A stretch of DNA of 64,000 nucleotides from Brassica napus (GCF_020379485.1 NC_063439.1:14453683-14517682), one strand, 5' to 3'; counted from the first letter of the stretch, positions 10,271 through 22,448 are shown. The notes: generated by a model not told the origin, from the sequence alone. Numbers and translations are program-made.

Positions 10271-10620
10271 TTTAACAAGGGTCAGTCCGAAATCAATCAA
10301 ACACCTTTTTTGTATCTATTTCGTCTTTTGTTATCGAGCTGCGACTCAACTAGGTTTGAGCTATTAGGCCGCTAGAACTAAGTAACTCTTTGCGGCCAAA
10401 GCTTTCATGATCTCTTGTAATGATCGCAACGCTCTTACGCGGACTCGAAATAAGATCTACTGTTTTCTCTAAACTCGTTTGTTATCTTTTCATGATTTCC
10501 GCATATATTCGGTCACTTGTCGTTGGCTCTCGCAGAGATCCGGGACCTCTGGGAGATTAGGGTTTTCCTAGTTTCCTTATTTAAACGGAAATCGACAGTG
10601 CGAATTTTGGTTCCCACAGT

Positions 10621-10638
10621 TTGGCGCTAGAAGGAGGG
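10621..10638 (+). other. P1 primer-binding site
   Basis: TTGGCGCTAGAAGGAGG, two bases after the LTR end. The same word sits at this position in P3 (44,591-44,608, reverse) and T3 (about 23,558-23,574, reverse). I do not assign the primer tRNA. Confidence 0.7.
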
Positions 10639-10663
10639 GGGGGGGTTACGGATTACTCTTACT

Positions 10664-10880
10664 CATGGCCACAAAACGCTTGATCTAAACAATGTCTGGA
10701 TATATGAAAGACAAACTCGCAGCACTGACTGCTCCTATGGTTAACGCTTACGCAAACACCGTATTGTTCAGCAAAATTGAAAACTTAGTCGCGACCTTCC
10801 GCCACAGGAAGAGCACTAAAACAAGCTCGCGATTTCTCTTTCTAAACATAAAGGGAAACGATAAATCTTATCAAACCCCG
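10664..10880 (+). pseudogene. P1 short ORF in gag position, broken
   Basis: The first ATG (10,664) opens MATKRLI and then meets a TAA. The frame continues with an ATG at 10,692 as 63 codons ([20 protein letters not shown]...). The P3 copy is open over the same start. Its product is not recognised. It is basic and helix-rich, and it lies where gag begins in coding relatives. Confidence 0.5.
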
Positions 10881-11045
10881 TAAGTTTGGCTCATTACCGA
10901 ACAAAAGAAATCTTGATGCGTAAGGGTTTTACCAAAACAGGTTTTCCGAAAACATTTCGGAAGCATAAAACTTGTTCTCCCAAAAACCGCTGAAAAACCC
11001 CTAAGTTAATCAAGGAAAAAGGAAACACAACAAAACGATTACACA

Positions 11046-11421
11046 GCTCGTTCGCTACGTAGCGACTGAGCACGCACACTGCTCGGTCGCTACGTAACGA
11101 CCGAGCACACACACGGCTCGGACGCTACGTAGCGACCGAGCATACACACTGCTCGGTCGCTACGTAGCGACCGAGCATGCACACGGCTCGGTCACTACGT
11201 AGCGACCGAGCATGCACACGGCTCGGTCGCTACGTAGCGACCTAGCACGCACACTGCTCGGTCGCTACGTAGCGACCGAGCACGCACACTGCTTGGTCGC
11301 TACATAGCGACCGAGCACGCACACTGCTGGGTCGCTACGTAGCGACCGAGCACGCACACGGCTCAGTCGCTACGTAGCGACCGAGCACGCACACGGCTCA
11401 GTCGCTACGTAGCGACCGAGC
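11046..11421. repeat. Array of 11 palindromes, 35-bp period
   Basis: Eleven copies of the 26-bp word GCTCGGTCGCTACG-TAGCGACCGAGC, which equals its own reverse complement, separated by 9-bp spacers such as ACGCACACT, ATGCACACG and ACACACACG. Most copies differ from the perfect palindrome at zero to two positions. The spacers alternate between two related forms. Confidence 0.95.
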
Positions 11422-11459
11422 TTAAGCCAACTCTCCACTCGCTACGTAGCTTCCTGTAA

Positions 11460-12235
11460 GGCCTTAGAAAGGTCCTCCTTTGGGTTCTCTTTTGAATCCT
11501 CATCGAAACACTTTTCGTTTCGTCTCAATCGGAGTTTCCGTTGAAATTTTACGACGAAAACAAGTAGGACTCTTCTTGGCTTGCTTCCACTCGCTACGTA
11601 GCGACCTTTCAGACTGTCAGTCGCTACGTAGTGACCTGTAAGGCCTTATAAAGGTCCTCCTTTGGGTTCTCTTTTTAATCCTCATCGAAACGCTTTTCGT
11701 TTCGTCTCAATCGGAGTTTTCGTTGAGATTTTACGACGAAAACAAGTAGGACTCTTCTTGGCTTGCTTCCACTCGCTACGTAGCGACCTGTCAGACCCCA
11801 GCTCGCTACATTGCGACCTTTCAGGCTTCAAAAATCTCCTCCTTTGGGTTCTCTTTTGAATCCTCATCGAAACGCTTTTCGTTTCGTCTCAATCGGAGTT
11901 TCCGTTGAGATTTTACGACGAAAACAAGTAGAACTCTTCCTGGCTTGCTTCCACTCGCTACGTGGCGACCTGTCAGACCCCCAGCTCGCTACATTGCGAC
12001 CTTTCAGGCTTCAAAAAGCTCCACCTTTGTGTTCTGAATCCCGATCGAAACGCTTTTCGTTTCGTCTCAATCGGAGTTTCCATCGAGATTTTACGACAAA
12101 GACAAATAAGACTCGTCTAAAGTCCTTCGCTTGCTCCTACTCGCCCTTACCTCCAGCTTTGTATTCTCCTTCAAATCTCGATCGAAACGTTTCTTGTTTC
12201 TATCGGAGTTACCATTGAAACTTTACGATAAAAAA
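11460..12235. repeat. Tandem repeat, about 181-bp period, 4 to 5 copies
   Basis: The word CTCCTTTGGGTTCTCTTTT recurs at about 11,475, 11,656 and 11,837, then diverges at about 12,019 and 12,160. Each unit includes CGAAACGCTTTTCGTTTCG, itself an inverted repeat, and a CTCGCTACGTAGCGACC half of the array palindrome. P3 has the same repeat in reverse (43,030-44,035). Confidence 0.9.
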
Positions 12236-14980
12236 AAATCGCAAAGACATGTTTTCTCGCATGGATTCAGATTAATCATATAAAACGGCAACGGTTAACT
12301 TAACATTTTAGCCGCCTTAACTATACGATTACGTTGAACCTTTTTACAAAAATCGATGTCTTATCTAAGGAGAAGATAACAGTCAAGTTTGGAAAATAAA
12401 TGTCAAGTTTCAAATGATAAACACCAATATCGGAAATGGCGAACATACACGAGAAGAGGAAAGAGAAATGAGCAAGCAAAACTGAGAAGAGACAAAACTG
12501 CATCTTCGAGAGAACTAAGGTATTTCCGACTTGAAATTTTTGAAATCAGACTTGGAATTTTCGTAGGAAATTACTTTGAGGCTGCCATAGAACTTTAAGG
12601 AACGTAAAACCTAGGCGGATAGTCTAGGAAACTAAGTTTTAAGCGATTTTTCCTGTCTCAATATATTGTTCCATAATTGTTCATCCAGATCTTGCAAACT
12701 GATCTAAACTTTCCGAAAGTCAAGAAAAGATCGCCACGCATATCAAGCTCGCTTCCTAAAGAGAGAAAAAGTTAGAGACATGAACGTCATCTTAAAACCG
12801 ATTTGTTTCTGGCAATTTTCTCGGAACCAACATATCCCAAGTCGTCAAAGTGGAAACAACCAAATCACAGTCCAAGCGTCGTCTATAAATCGTCCCGAAT
12901 TATCGATCATTCCAAACATCAGAAGAAGAAACGTACACAACACCTCAAAGTATCGATTCAACTGTTTTCTTTCGTAAAAAAAAATAGAGGGGAGTAGGTA
13001 CGTATACTATACTCGTATACTCCCAAACATCAAAAACTTCTGCAAATCGTCAAGAATAGGCAAACGACAATCTTAATATTCGTCTAAACGCTAGCAACAT
13101 ATCCAGACGATCATGAACATAATCTCAAAAACTATACATCATTTCCTGTCGCAATCATGCGTACAGAAAACTTGTACCAATATCAAACTGAAACTCGACG
13201 ATTAGCCAAAGTATTGAAGCCTTTTCCGGCTTCAGAAAGCCAGTTTCGTTTTAAAAATTTCTACGAGAAATCTTCAATCACCAAAGCATTTCTTTCTGTT
13301 TTCGTTGTACCAAGTAAGTCACGGAAAAGCATCGAAAACATTTGCGACGAAGAAAACTCGAGAATAGATGTAGCATCGTGCACATTAAAAGGAGCACTTT
13401 CCTCCCGATGGTTAGCTAGATTCACTTCTGGTTGACTAATTCCATCAAGAAACGAATGTGTCATGAGAATCCTCTCAAAAAACCTATGAAAAACGTTCTG
13501 CGACTAGATCGTATTGAAATAAACTTCGGTAACACTCCATGAGTAACTCCAAGCAACTTTCGCCTAAGATCAAAATCACAGCAGAAACGTTTCTCGTAAA
13601 ACTCGCAGAAACAACGCTACTTTGACATATGTATACATATCACTGATTTACAACCTTCGTAAAACCGGTTATATGACATGATATATTATCGTATAGCCCA
13701 CAGTCGGAAAGCATATGATAATTTTTTCGTAACAAAACTAAGTCCTAACAATCAAACGGTTAACGGAAAATCTAAACTTTTCAAAAATTGACCAAGTTCA
13801 ATACGCTCCACAATTCACTTTAAGCCCGCAACGTTTTACCTATAATACGCGGCATGTAAGGAAAAAAATTAGTAACAAAGCTTCTAGAGCTATACGAAAC
13901 ATCCTCAAAAATGCACGAAATAGATCTCGGAAGGCCAACACTTCAAAAAACATTATGAAGGAAAACGCTTCTTCCCATGGATAAATTTACGCTACACCTC
14001 AATCCCAATTCCTCGATCGAAAATCAAATTATTAGCATCCAAACAGGAACAACAATTTTTGCTGCGAACATCCGTAGTCAAACAAGAACGTTTCTCAAAC
14101 GCAGGGCTAAGACTAAACCCTTGCAACATCGCGAAACATCTTCAAGCCCGCGAACATTTCAAGCACGAAACGCGGCATACGAAAGAATAACAAATCTTCA
14201 GCATCGCGAGACGTCGCAGACGCCTGATGATTCGTTCTTCGACGAAATTTCTTTCCTCAATAAAAACATTTTCTTGGAAGACCAGACAGTCATACGCACT
14301 AACATCTTCTCAAAACATATCCTTCGCGAAGACCCGAAACGGTATTTTTTACCATTAAGTTTGTTGCTGATCACAACAATCTCTCAACGTCCTAAACAGA
14401 CTTAGCCATCTCGTAGAGATGACTCTCGTACATCCGACACAAGGATAATAGCGCTATAAAAGAAACCCAAAATTTTTGGTCAGCACTTCAAGGAGGCTTA
14501 AAAATTGTCCTTGGAGAGATGCTCGGTTCCAACCATACAAGTCGTATAAGCCGAGAACCTATCGCGGACTTTAAATCGGTATGGAATCAGGATGAAACTG
14601 AAACGGGATACGTAAGTCGAATTAGTCATCGCACCCTCTAAAACCAGGAGTAAACCTAGGTCTTGCCCTAAACCCAGCGCACTGGTCTCTAACATCTCTA
14701 GGCATAGTATCAAACACCCTGATACGAGATCCCAAAATTTGTCTCTTTGCCGATATTGGAGAATCTTCAGAAATACCGCAAGTTTACACACTGCAGAAAA
14801 CTCTCGAAACAGATTACGGATATAGCAGTTCACACAGAGTTAGATTACAAGATGACAACTCGTAGTCTTCCTTCTACACCCATACAAAATGCCATCGGCA
14901 GCAACACTCCTGATAACCGCTACATAAAAACTAGACCATAAAGGTCTCGCTGGAAAACTAGTCATAAGAACCTTAACTCC
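12236..14980 (+). other. P1 long non-coding internal region
   Basis: No coding function supported. It is AT-rich and aligns along its length with P3 40,294-43,029. Short ORFs such as 13,157-13,435 (plus) and 13,261-13,464 (minus) are open in both copies. Between P1 and P3 the 67-codon minus ORF shows 12 differences, spread over the three codon positions as 4, 3 and 5, so no protein constraint is evident. Confidence 0.7.
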
Positions 14981-14988
14981 AAGACGAA

Positions 14989-15031
14989 CTACGAAAGGCT
15001 TGATCCCTTCAACAAGGGTACGTAGGCAGCC
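14989..15031 (+). promoter_or_regulatory. Conserved hairpin/pseudoknot box (P1 internal 3' copy)
   Basis: CTACG-AAA-GGCT-TGATC as in the LTR copy, but the hairpin is CCCTT-CAAC-AAGGG in place of CCTC-GAAA-GGGG, followed by TACGTAGGCAGCC. The stem sequence is replaced while pairing is kept. Confidence 0.6.
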
Positions 15032-15198
15032 GTCATAAAGCGCAGCCCCAATCTTATTGCGTTCTACTTTTAAAAGAGCGAGAAGATCCCTTTTCACTGA
15101 CCTTCTCAACCATTAATTCCGCCTAACTCACCTTACTTGCCTAACTTGCCAAGCCACTCGCTAGAACCTCACGCTAGAAGCTATCTTTACGAAGAGCC

Positions 15199-16580
15199 TT
15201 GGGGTCAAAATCGGTCACGACGAAATCAATGTCCGAAAGTCCGTAAAAATTGGCATACACATTTTTACGAAAAATAATCCTCGTAAAGATATCTTTACGA
15301 AGAGCCTTGCGGTAAATTCTTGTTCAAATCTCAATCGAACCACTAAATACGATTGTCCGAAGGCAACGGACATGTATCCAAATCGGCCACGGACGAGCTC
15401 GAGTATGGCGATCGGACCGTAGACAAGACAAGCTCGATCGATACGCGGTGACCAAGCATGCACACAGCTCGGTCGCTACGTAGCGACCGAGCTCGAGCCA
15501 AGCTCGGTCGCTACGTAGCGACCCAGCTCGAAGCGACCGAGCGTTCGTCCCGCTTGGTCGCTACGTAGTGACCGAGCTCTTCCAAAACGTCGAAACGACA
15601 CCAGTCCATGCATTCTCGTCTATCCTTCGATACTATCTCCCGAAGACCGTAGCAAACTCTGTTCATGTTTTCCGCTATTCTAAATCATCGATCAAACTTT
15701 GCGGTAAAAACCGCGGAAAGTCCATTCTTTATCGAAAGAAGTCGCAATAAACGTTTCGAGTCGGAATACGGCCCAAATGGACCTAAGACGCGACTCGGGC
15801 CCCATCTTACGATTTCTTAACCAAAAGCCCGTAAACCGTAGGATGGTTTACGCTTGGTTCGCAAGGGAAGATAAATGTCAAGTTGCCGCAGAAAAATACG
15901 GAATTTTTAAGATAATTACGAAGATCGGAAAAATGGAATATCTCCATTTTTTGCTATGACGGCTTAACGGCAGAAGAGTAAAAGCGTAAACCGACCTTGG
16001 AGCGAGTATAGAAGGAGTCCTAGGCGAGAGGCATGGGGGGATAACTTTTTAGATTCGGAATTCTCTGCACTTAGAAACTTTAGGCTTTATTCTCGACAAG
16101 TTCAGTTTCTATGACTGGCACTCAATTACTAGACGAACTCGCCCAGGCAGTTCGATCTCTTGTCCAGCTCTATCAACTGAACTACGTTCGGCTTGATCCT
16201 CGAAAGGGGTATGTAGGCAGCCTTTAACAAGGTTCAGTCCGAAATCAATCAAAAACCTTTTCTGTATCTATTTCGTCTTTTGTTATCGAGCTGCGACTCA
16301 ACTAGGTTTGAGCTATTAGGCTGCTAGATCTAAGTAACTCGCTGACAGCCTTTGCGGCCAAAGCTTTCATGATCTCTTGTAATGATCGCAACGCTCTTAC
16401 GCGGACTCGAAAAAAGATCTACTGTTTTCTCTAAACTCGGTTGTTATCTTTTCATGATTTCCGCATTTATTTGGTCACTTGTCGTTGGCTTTCGCAGAGA
16501 TCCGGGACCTCTGGGAAATTAGGGTTTTCCTAGTTTCCCAATTTAAACGGAAATCGACAGTGCAAATTTCGGTTCCCACA
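15199..16580 (+). mobile_element. P1 3' LTR
   Basis: 1,382 bp, close to the 5' LTR. Its first bases are CCTTGGGGTC instead of TGTTGGGGTC. The sequence just before it (TATCTTTACGAAGAGCC) is a copy of LTR interior rather than the purine tract seen in P3. The TATA box is mutated. Palindrome copies lie at 15,463-15,580. Confidence 0.88.
16182..16222 (+). promoter_or_regulatory. Conserved hairpin/pseudoknot box (P1 3' LTR)
   Basis: The hairpin is CCTC-GAAA-GGGG. The downstream arm reads ATGTAG instead of ACGTAG, which still pairs with CTACGT through one G-U pair. Confidence 0.55.
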
Positions 16581-16585
16581 GCTTC

Positions 16586-17496
<911 letters not shown>

Positions 17497-17794
17497 GTGC
17501 CGCTACGTAACGACCGAGCAGTGTGCATGTGCAACAGTTGCGTAGTAACTGAGCTTTGTTTGTCCGTGTTCTGATCGTCATATTCGAACCAATCCGTGGC
17601 TGGCTAAGATACATTTCCGTTACCTTAGGACAGCTTGTGTTTGATCCAAACGGGATTTTAACAAAGTCTCGTCTTGATAACATATGTCGCTAAATTCTTT
17701 CGATCAAGCACAATTTGTCGCGGCAAGATACTCATATTTGTATTTTGCGGAAATTTGGATGTTAACTTCGTCGTAACCGTTTTCGACCCCAACA
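17497..17794 (-). mobile_element. T2 5' LTR remnant
   Basis: The first 298 bp of the LTR (minus orientation), up to a degraded GCTACGTAACGACCGAGC palindrome. The break falls at the palindrome and joins straight to gag. Confidence 0.75.
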
Positions 17795-17799
17795 CCGAC

Positions 17800-19519
17800 G
17801 AAGAAGGAGAATGGGTCTTGCATGTAGACGGCTCAACAAACGTTCGAGGAGAAGGAGTGGGGATCATGCTCACATCGCCAACAGGAAACACGGCCTCAAG
17901 AGCCGTAAGGTGTAACTTCAAAGTAACGAACAATGAAAGTGAGTACGAGGCCTTGATTGCAGGACTATCGCTCGCCCACCAGCTAGGTGCCGAAAATATC
18001 CAAGTCTACAGTGACTCCCAGCTAATTATCAACCAGGTGCAAGGAGAATATCAAGCCAAAGACGACAGCATGATCCAATATCTGGCAGTCGCTAAGCGCC
18101 TCACGAGCAAGTTTAAAAGCTGTAAACTCACGCAGATCCCCAGGGAGAAGAATTCACAGGCTGACGCTATGGCTAACCTAGGGTCGGCCCTCCAGACGCA
18201 GACTCAGATGAGCATCCCAGTATTAGTGTTTCAATGGCCGACCACCCTAGAACCGGTGAACGGAGAGGTCTCTGCCATCGAGGAAGAAGAAACCTGGATG
18301 ACCCCCATAGTTTGGTATCTCAAAGACGATATCCTCCCCGAAAATCGCAATAAAAGCAGGAAAAACATGAAACAGGCCGCTAGATATTGTCTATCACAGG
18401 AAGTATTGTATCGCAGGTCATTCGCCGGTCCATACATGAGGTGTGTCACGCCCCGTGAAGCAGCTAGAATACTGGTCGAACTACATGAAGGAGATTGCGG
18501 ATCTCATTCCAGCGGGAGGAGCCTGGTGCTGAGAGCTAAGAGAGCAGGCTATTATTGGCCAACAATGGCGGAAGAAGCTAACAAGAAGGCTAGACTCTGC
18601 CACAAATGCCAAAGACACGCCCCAATCCCTAGGCTACCTCCGGAAAACCTCAAGTCCATAAGTTCGCCATGGCCCTTCAGGAAACGGGGCATGGACATAG
18701 TAGGAAAGTTCCCCACAGCACCGGGGCAGAAAGTCTTCATCCTAATGGTAACATATTACTTCTCAAAATGGGTCGAAGCAGAGGCACTCAGCAGAATACC
18801 CGACCTCCAGATCAGAAAGTTCATATGGAGACATGTGATCACACAGTTCGGGGTTCCAGAAGAAATCGTCACAGACAACGGCCCCCAGTTCACAAGTCAT
18901 AATTTCAAGGAATTTTGCAAAGACTGGGGCATCAAACTTTCTTTTGCTACACCCCGACATCCCCAGTCCAACGGACAAGCGGAGTCCACAAACAAAACCC
19001 TGGTAAACATGCTAAAGAAGCGTCTGCAAGGATCACAATGGAATTGGGCAGAGGAACTACACGGAGTTCTCTAGGCCTACCGAACCACTCCAAAGATGGC
19101 AACCGAGGAAACGCCCTATGCCCTGGTATACGGGTCAGAGGCAATAATCCCAACCGAAATGCACGTGAAGACCACGATCTCAGAAAACCACCCCTCAGGA
19201 GGAGAACCACAAGTTAATGTCGCTGAGCCTCGACCTACTCGACAAAAAGAGAGAAGCCGCTCGACTAAGAAATCGGGCATATCAAGAAGAAGTAGCCAAA
19301 ACCTACAACAAGAAAGTCAGGACCAAAACCTTTCAGCAAGGAGACTGGGTTCTACGACGACCAGAGAAAACAACTGGAAAACTATCCCCCGCATGGGAGG
19401 GACCCTACAAGATAATCGAGGTACGAGGAGCAGGCGCATACAGGCTGCAAGATATCCAAGGTAAAATACAACCAAACTGTTGGAACGCCCTGCACCTTAA
19501 GATATATCATCTCTAGTAG
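17800..19519 (+). pseudogene. T1 Tat-lineage pol, second half: second RNase H and integrase
   Basis: Continues the 464-2,317 frame. The second, plant-type RNase H typical of Tat spans about 17,812-18,200 and shows all four acidic positions: VDGST, ESEYEAL, VYSDSQL, QADAMANL. Integrase follows: a zinc-binding region ending CHKCQ (about 18,600) and a catalytic core with MDIVG (first Asp), VTDNGPQF (second Asp) and QAESTNKTL (Glu). A stop at 19,072 interrupts the core end. The C-terminal domain runs on in another frame to 19,519 and has the WEGPYKI module, with no chromodomain. Integrase joins cDNA ends to host DNA. The copy is dead because of its stops and frameshift. Confidence 0.92.
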
Positions 19520-20992
19520 TAATCTCTAGATCGTATTCCTATTTTAAGCATTATGTTTTCCTACTCCTATGTACGCTGAACGTCTCCGGACAAAGCCTAT
19601 ATAATAAAGATAGTTCTGACTATAAAAGAGTAGTATGAATCCCATAATACTTAAAGGGGCAAACAAGCTGGATCAGGTCCAAGAGACCTCCGATGCTGGC
19701 CAACCCTCGACAGTAAGTGGCATGACCATACAAAAAAAAATGGGTATGAGACATAAGGTAGGAATGGGTCTGTGCAAGCCCGAGTATGCCGTCAATACTA
19801 CCTAAAACCCCTGTACAGCCTCAGGCATATCGGGGTCCCAAACTAAAATACCAAAAAAGTGAAAGGTACATTTGTTAAAATGCTAAGTGCTATATTAACA
19901 CAGGGGACACGACGTATAATTCCCACTGAGCAAGTGCAAACGTCTGGGAGCACCCTAAAAATATCATGTTTCTCTAGACGTGGAAAACAGCGTAAGTCTG
20001 GCACTTGGGTTTTCACCCACACCAGCACCCTCTAAGACTGATAGTGGCTTTCTGCAGAAAGCAGAGTGCAGCACGGGAACTCGATAGTGACTAGCTTCCG
20101 AGAAGTAGAATACGAAATCCCCACAGGTACCGGTAGAGGCCTCACCTAGGGTGGCAGCATACAGTCCCTTTAAAATACAAACCGAATGCCCCAAGGTTAT
20201 CGAGAACTTTCGGGTCCCCATGAAGTCTCCGGGTCTTGAACAAATTTCTTCAAGACCTGGAAAAGGTAAACCTCCAAGTTCTTTATAATGCTCGGGCCCA
20301 ACTCCAATACAAAGACGAAACCCGCGGGTTAGATCAATCTTTAAGAAGACCTCTGGGTCCAAAGACTATGAGTCTAAATCCAAGACCTCAGGGTGAAGAA
20401 ACCTACGGGTTTTATAGAAAAGATTTCAGGGTCCGGGGACTACGAGTCCAATTACAGACCTCAGGGTCTGGAACCCATGAGTACCCTAAGAAGGGACCTC
20501 CGGGTCCCAACACTATTTATACTCTCTAAGCAATTCCAGGGTCCCCAAAAGAGATTCAATCCTACGAGACCTATGAGGTCCGATCATCTTAAGGTCCAGA
20601 GGTTCTAAGGAATCGAGACGCCTAGGATCCATGAATCCTCCGAAAAACATCTGAGAGGCCTAGAAAGGCTCAAGGCTACCAAACAGTCGGATCAACACCC
20701 AATTCTTCAAAGACAATTCAAGACCCGAAGGTCATCTAAGCAACCTACAATCTTCCGAAAGAAGAAACAAGCTTTGCAAAAGAAGTTCGATACACAAGTC
20801 TTTATTCCAAAGAAATCCAGAAAAGCAACAAGAAGATAATGAAGGAAAACAATTTCAAAGCAACTAGAATGGCAGACCAGCTGAAACCCGAGACTCCGCA
20901 GCAGACTCAGGACCGACTCGCAAGGAAGCATCGGCAAGACGCGTCGGCTCTACAGACCAAAATAAATACTGGCGGTACTCCTCCGAAGGGTC
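19520..20992 (+). other. T1 3' non-coding region
   Basis: No ORF supported. The stretch 19,735-19,850 (TGGGTATGAGACATAAGGTA...) and 19,985-20,260 is homologous to 47,345-47,840 in the inverted-repeat region. From about 20,210 to 20,620 degenerate CCTCNGGGTC words recur every 20-40 bp. Confidence 0.75.
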
Positions 20993-22448
20993 CTAATGCT
21001 CCGTCCTTCTTTCTAGCCATTCCTTCATAAGCTCCCACATACTCGAAGCTCTCACCTGCTGAATCAGCAAGTCGCCCTGGGCAGCCATATCAGTCACCCG
21101 GTTACGAAGGGAAAATAACTCGGTAAGAAGCCTTTGCTGAATACCCGCTAGCGGCGCATCTACGATTATATTCCCAGGGGGGGATGGCCCAGCTCCCATA
21201 TCTAACGGCGCCATCTTAGTCAAACGGGGTGGAGGCGCATAGAACGGATGCCTTCTTCGTGTCCCAGCCTGCTGGTATTCATCATAGAGAACCGAAGCAG
21301 GAAGCCTCGCAATATTACCTGAAGAATAAGAGATGAGATTTTACTAAAGCGAGGATGCACTGGACAGGGATTAAAGAGTAAAAGTTTATCCCAGAGGCGA
21401 CTATGGTGCAGGACCTCCTTGCTCATCAAAAAGTGCACCCCCCCCCCGAAAGCGCCGAGGAATCATCAACATCTTCTTCGCCACCACTTCCCCAAGAAAA
21501 GATACCGGACGAGATACCTCTGAAAACAAAACCAACTATCAACAGATCGACTACCAAAGGGAAAAAGGTGCAGAAAGCGAGACTCACCAACAGTACGCCA
21601 GAAAGTAGGATAATGGAAGGGTTCCTGGATCTTCATAAACACGTATCGACCACTCCAATTACTCTAGAAAGAAGAATTACTCCGGATACCTCGGATACCT
21701 CTCCGAGGTTCCCCAACTAAAGGAGCACTATCACGAGGTTGAAGGTGGTAATACCCAGGCACGATCCTCCAAGGGGCAAAGCGATAGGAGTATAACACCT
21801 CGTGAATCCCGGACTCAAGACCATGAAGCTCCCCGAGTACCTGGATTGACATCAACATCTTCGAGGACAAGGGAGTAAGCTGAGATAGGCAAAAACCAGA
21901 AAACGAAGATACTTCAGCCACCAGCAAAGGAACAATCCCTCGGAAGCCTGCCACTAAATACGCCTCATAGATAGCTATCTCTCCTGGTCCTCCATCAGGC
22001 GCGCGTTGAACTCGGACGGACTCCTTATATGCACCGAGGAATGGATCCCATACTTCTTCCGTATTACCTTCAAGTCTCCCTGACAAATCTCAGAGCGCGG
22101 GCTGTCAACAAGAGTAAAACGTTTGCGTTGCTTCAAGGGCGCCATTGGGATCGCCTCACTACCTGTTTTGGAAGCCGTTCCAAACGAAGCAATAGGCGAT
22201 GAGAATGGATCAGCAAACAGAGGGAAATGCCTTACGCGACCACCCACAAACGAAGCAGGAAGATCAGAGTTCATCTTCTCAAGCTGATGATGAATAAAGT
22301 TCCATGCATCAGAAATCCTAAATATATGCCTAGCTCTTTCCTTTCTTGGAGCCTGGAAAAAAGAAGTCGGATATTTCCAAATCTTCAGAAGAATTCCTTG
22401 CGACCGGACTGAAAAAAGGAAAGATGCCACACTTCCGCTCTCCTCCAC
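20993..22448 (-). pseudogene. Antisense accessory ORF (aORF) of T1
   Basis: Minus-strand ORFs at 22,448-21,975, 22,086-21,664, 21,438-21,220 and 21,223-20,993 appear to be parts of one gene opposite to T1. The segment near 21,850-21,960 (FSGFCLSQLTPLSSKMLMSI) has the same hydrophobic pattern as [15 protein letters not shown] in the T2 aORF, so I infer the same family. The start ATG is taken at 22,448. A frameshift lies near 22,030. The C-terminal part (MTKMAPLDMGAGPSP, then IQQRLLTELFSLRNRV) is helical. Function is unknown. Its position matches extra ORFs reported for Tat elements. Confidence 0.6.

Larger units (their letters stand above)
9278..10618 (+). mobile_element. P1 5' LTR
   Basis: 1,341 bp from TGTTGGGGTC to TTCCCACA. 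In order it holds the perfect 18-bp palindrome CGTAAAGATATCTTTACG (9,363-9,380), decayed GCTCGGTCGCTACGTAGCGACCGAGC copies (9,545-9,640), the AAAATGGA dyad (about 9,979-9,999), a TATA box and the GGCTTGATC box. Confidence 0.92.
9278..16580 (+). mobile_element. P1: non-autonomous LTR element (LARD-like), TSD GCTTC
   Basis: LTRs lie at 9,278-10,618 and 15,199-16,580. GCTTC flanks the element at 9,273-9,277 and 16,581-16,585. The internal 4.58 kb carries a primer site, a short gag-position ORF remnant, an array of 26-bp palindromes, a 181-bp tandem repeat and a long non-coding stretch. I find no protease, RT or integrase. It must be mobilised in trans, probably by T2-type elements with related LTRs. 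Confidence 0.92.

Noticed and set aside
11046..11421. CRISPR-like array (35-bp period, short spacers)
   Set aside because: The repeat unit is a palindrome with 9-bp, nearly constant spacers in a plant retroelement; no unique spacers and no cas genes.
11811..12218. 135-codon ORF through the 181-bp repeat
   Set aside because: Frame is open only because the repeat unit lacks stops in that frame; unit length changes break it.
13157..13435. 92-codon ORF open in both P1 and P3
   Set aside because: It overlaps the above on the other strand, has no recognisable domain, and openness is expected from high similarity of the two copies.
13261..13464. Conserved 67-codon antisense ORF in P1 (also 41,803-42,006 in P3)
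   Set aside because: Twelve differences between copies fall 4, 3 and 5 on the codon positions, with about eight changing the amino acid; this is not the pattern of a protein under constraint.
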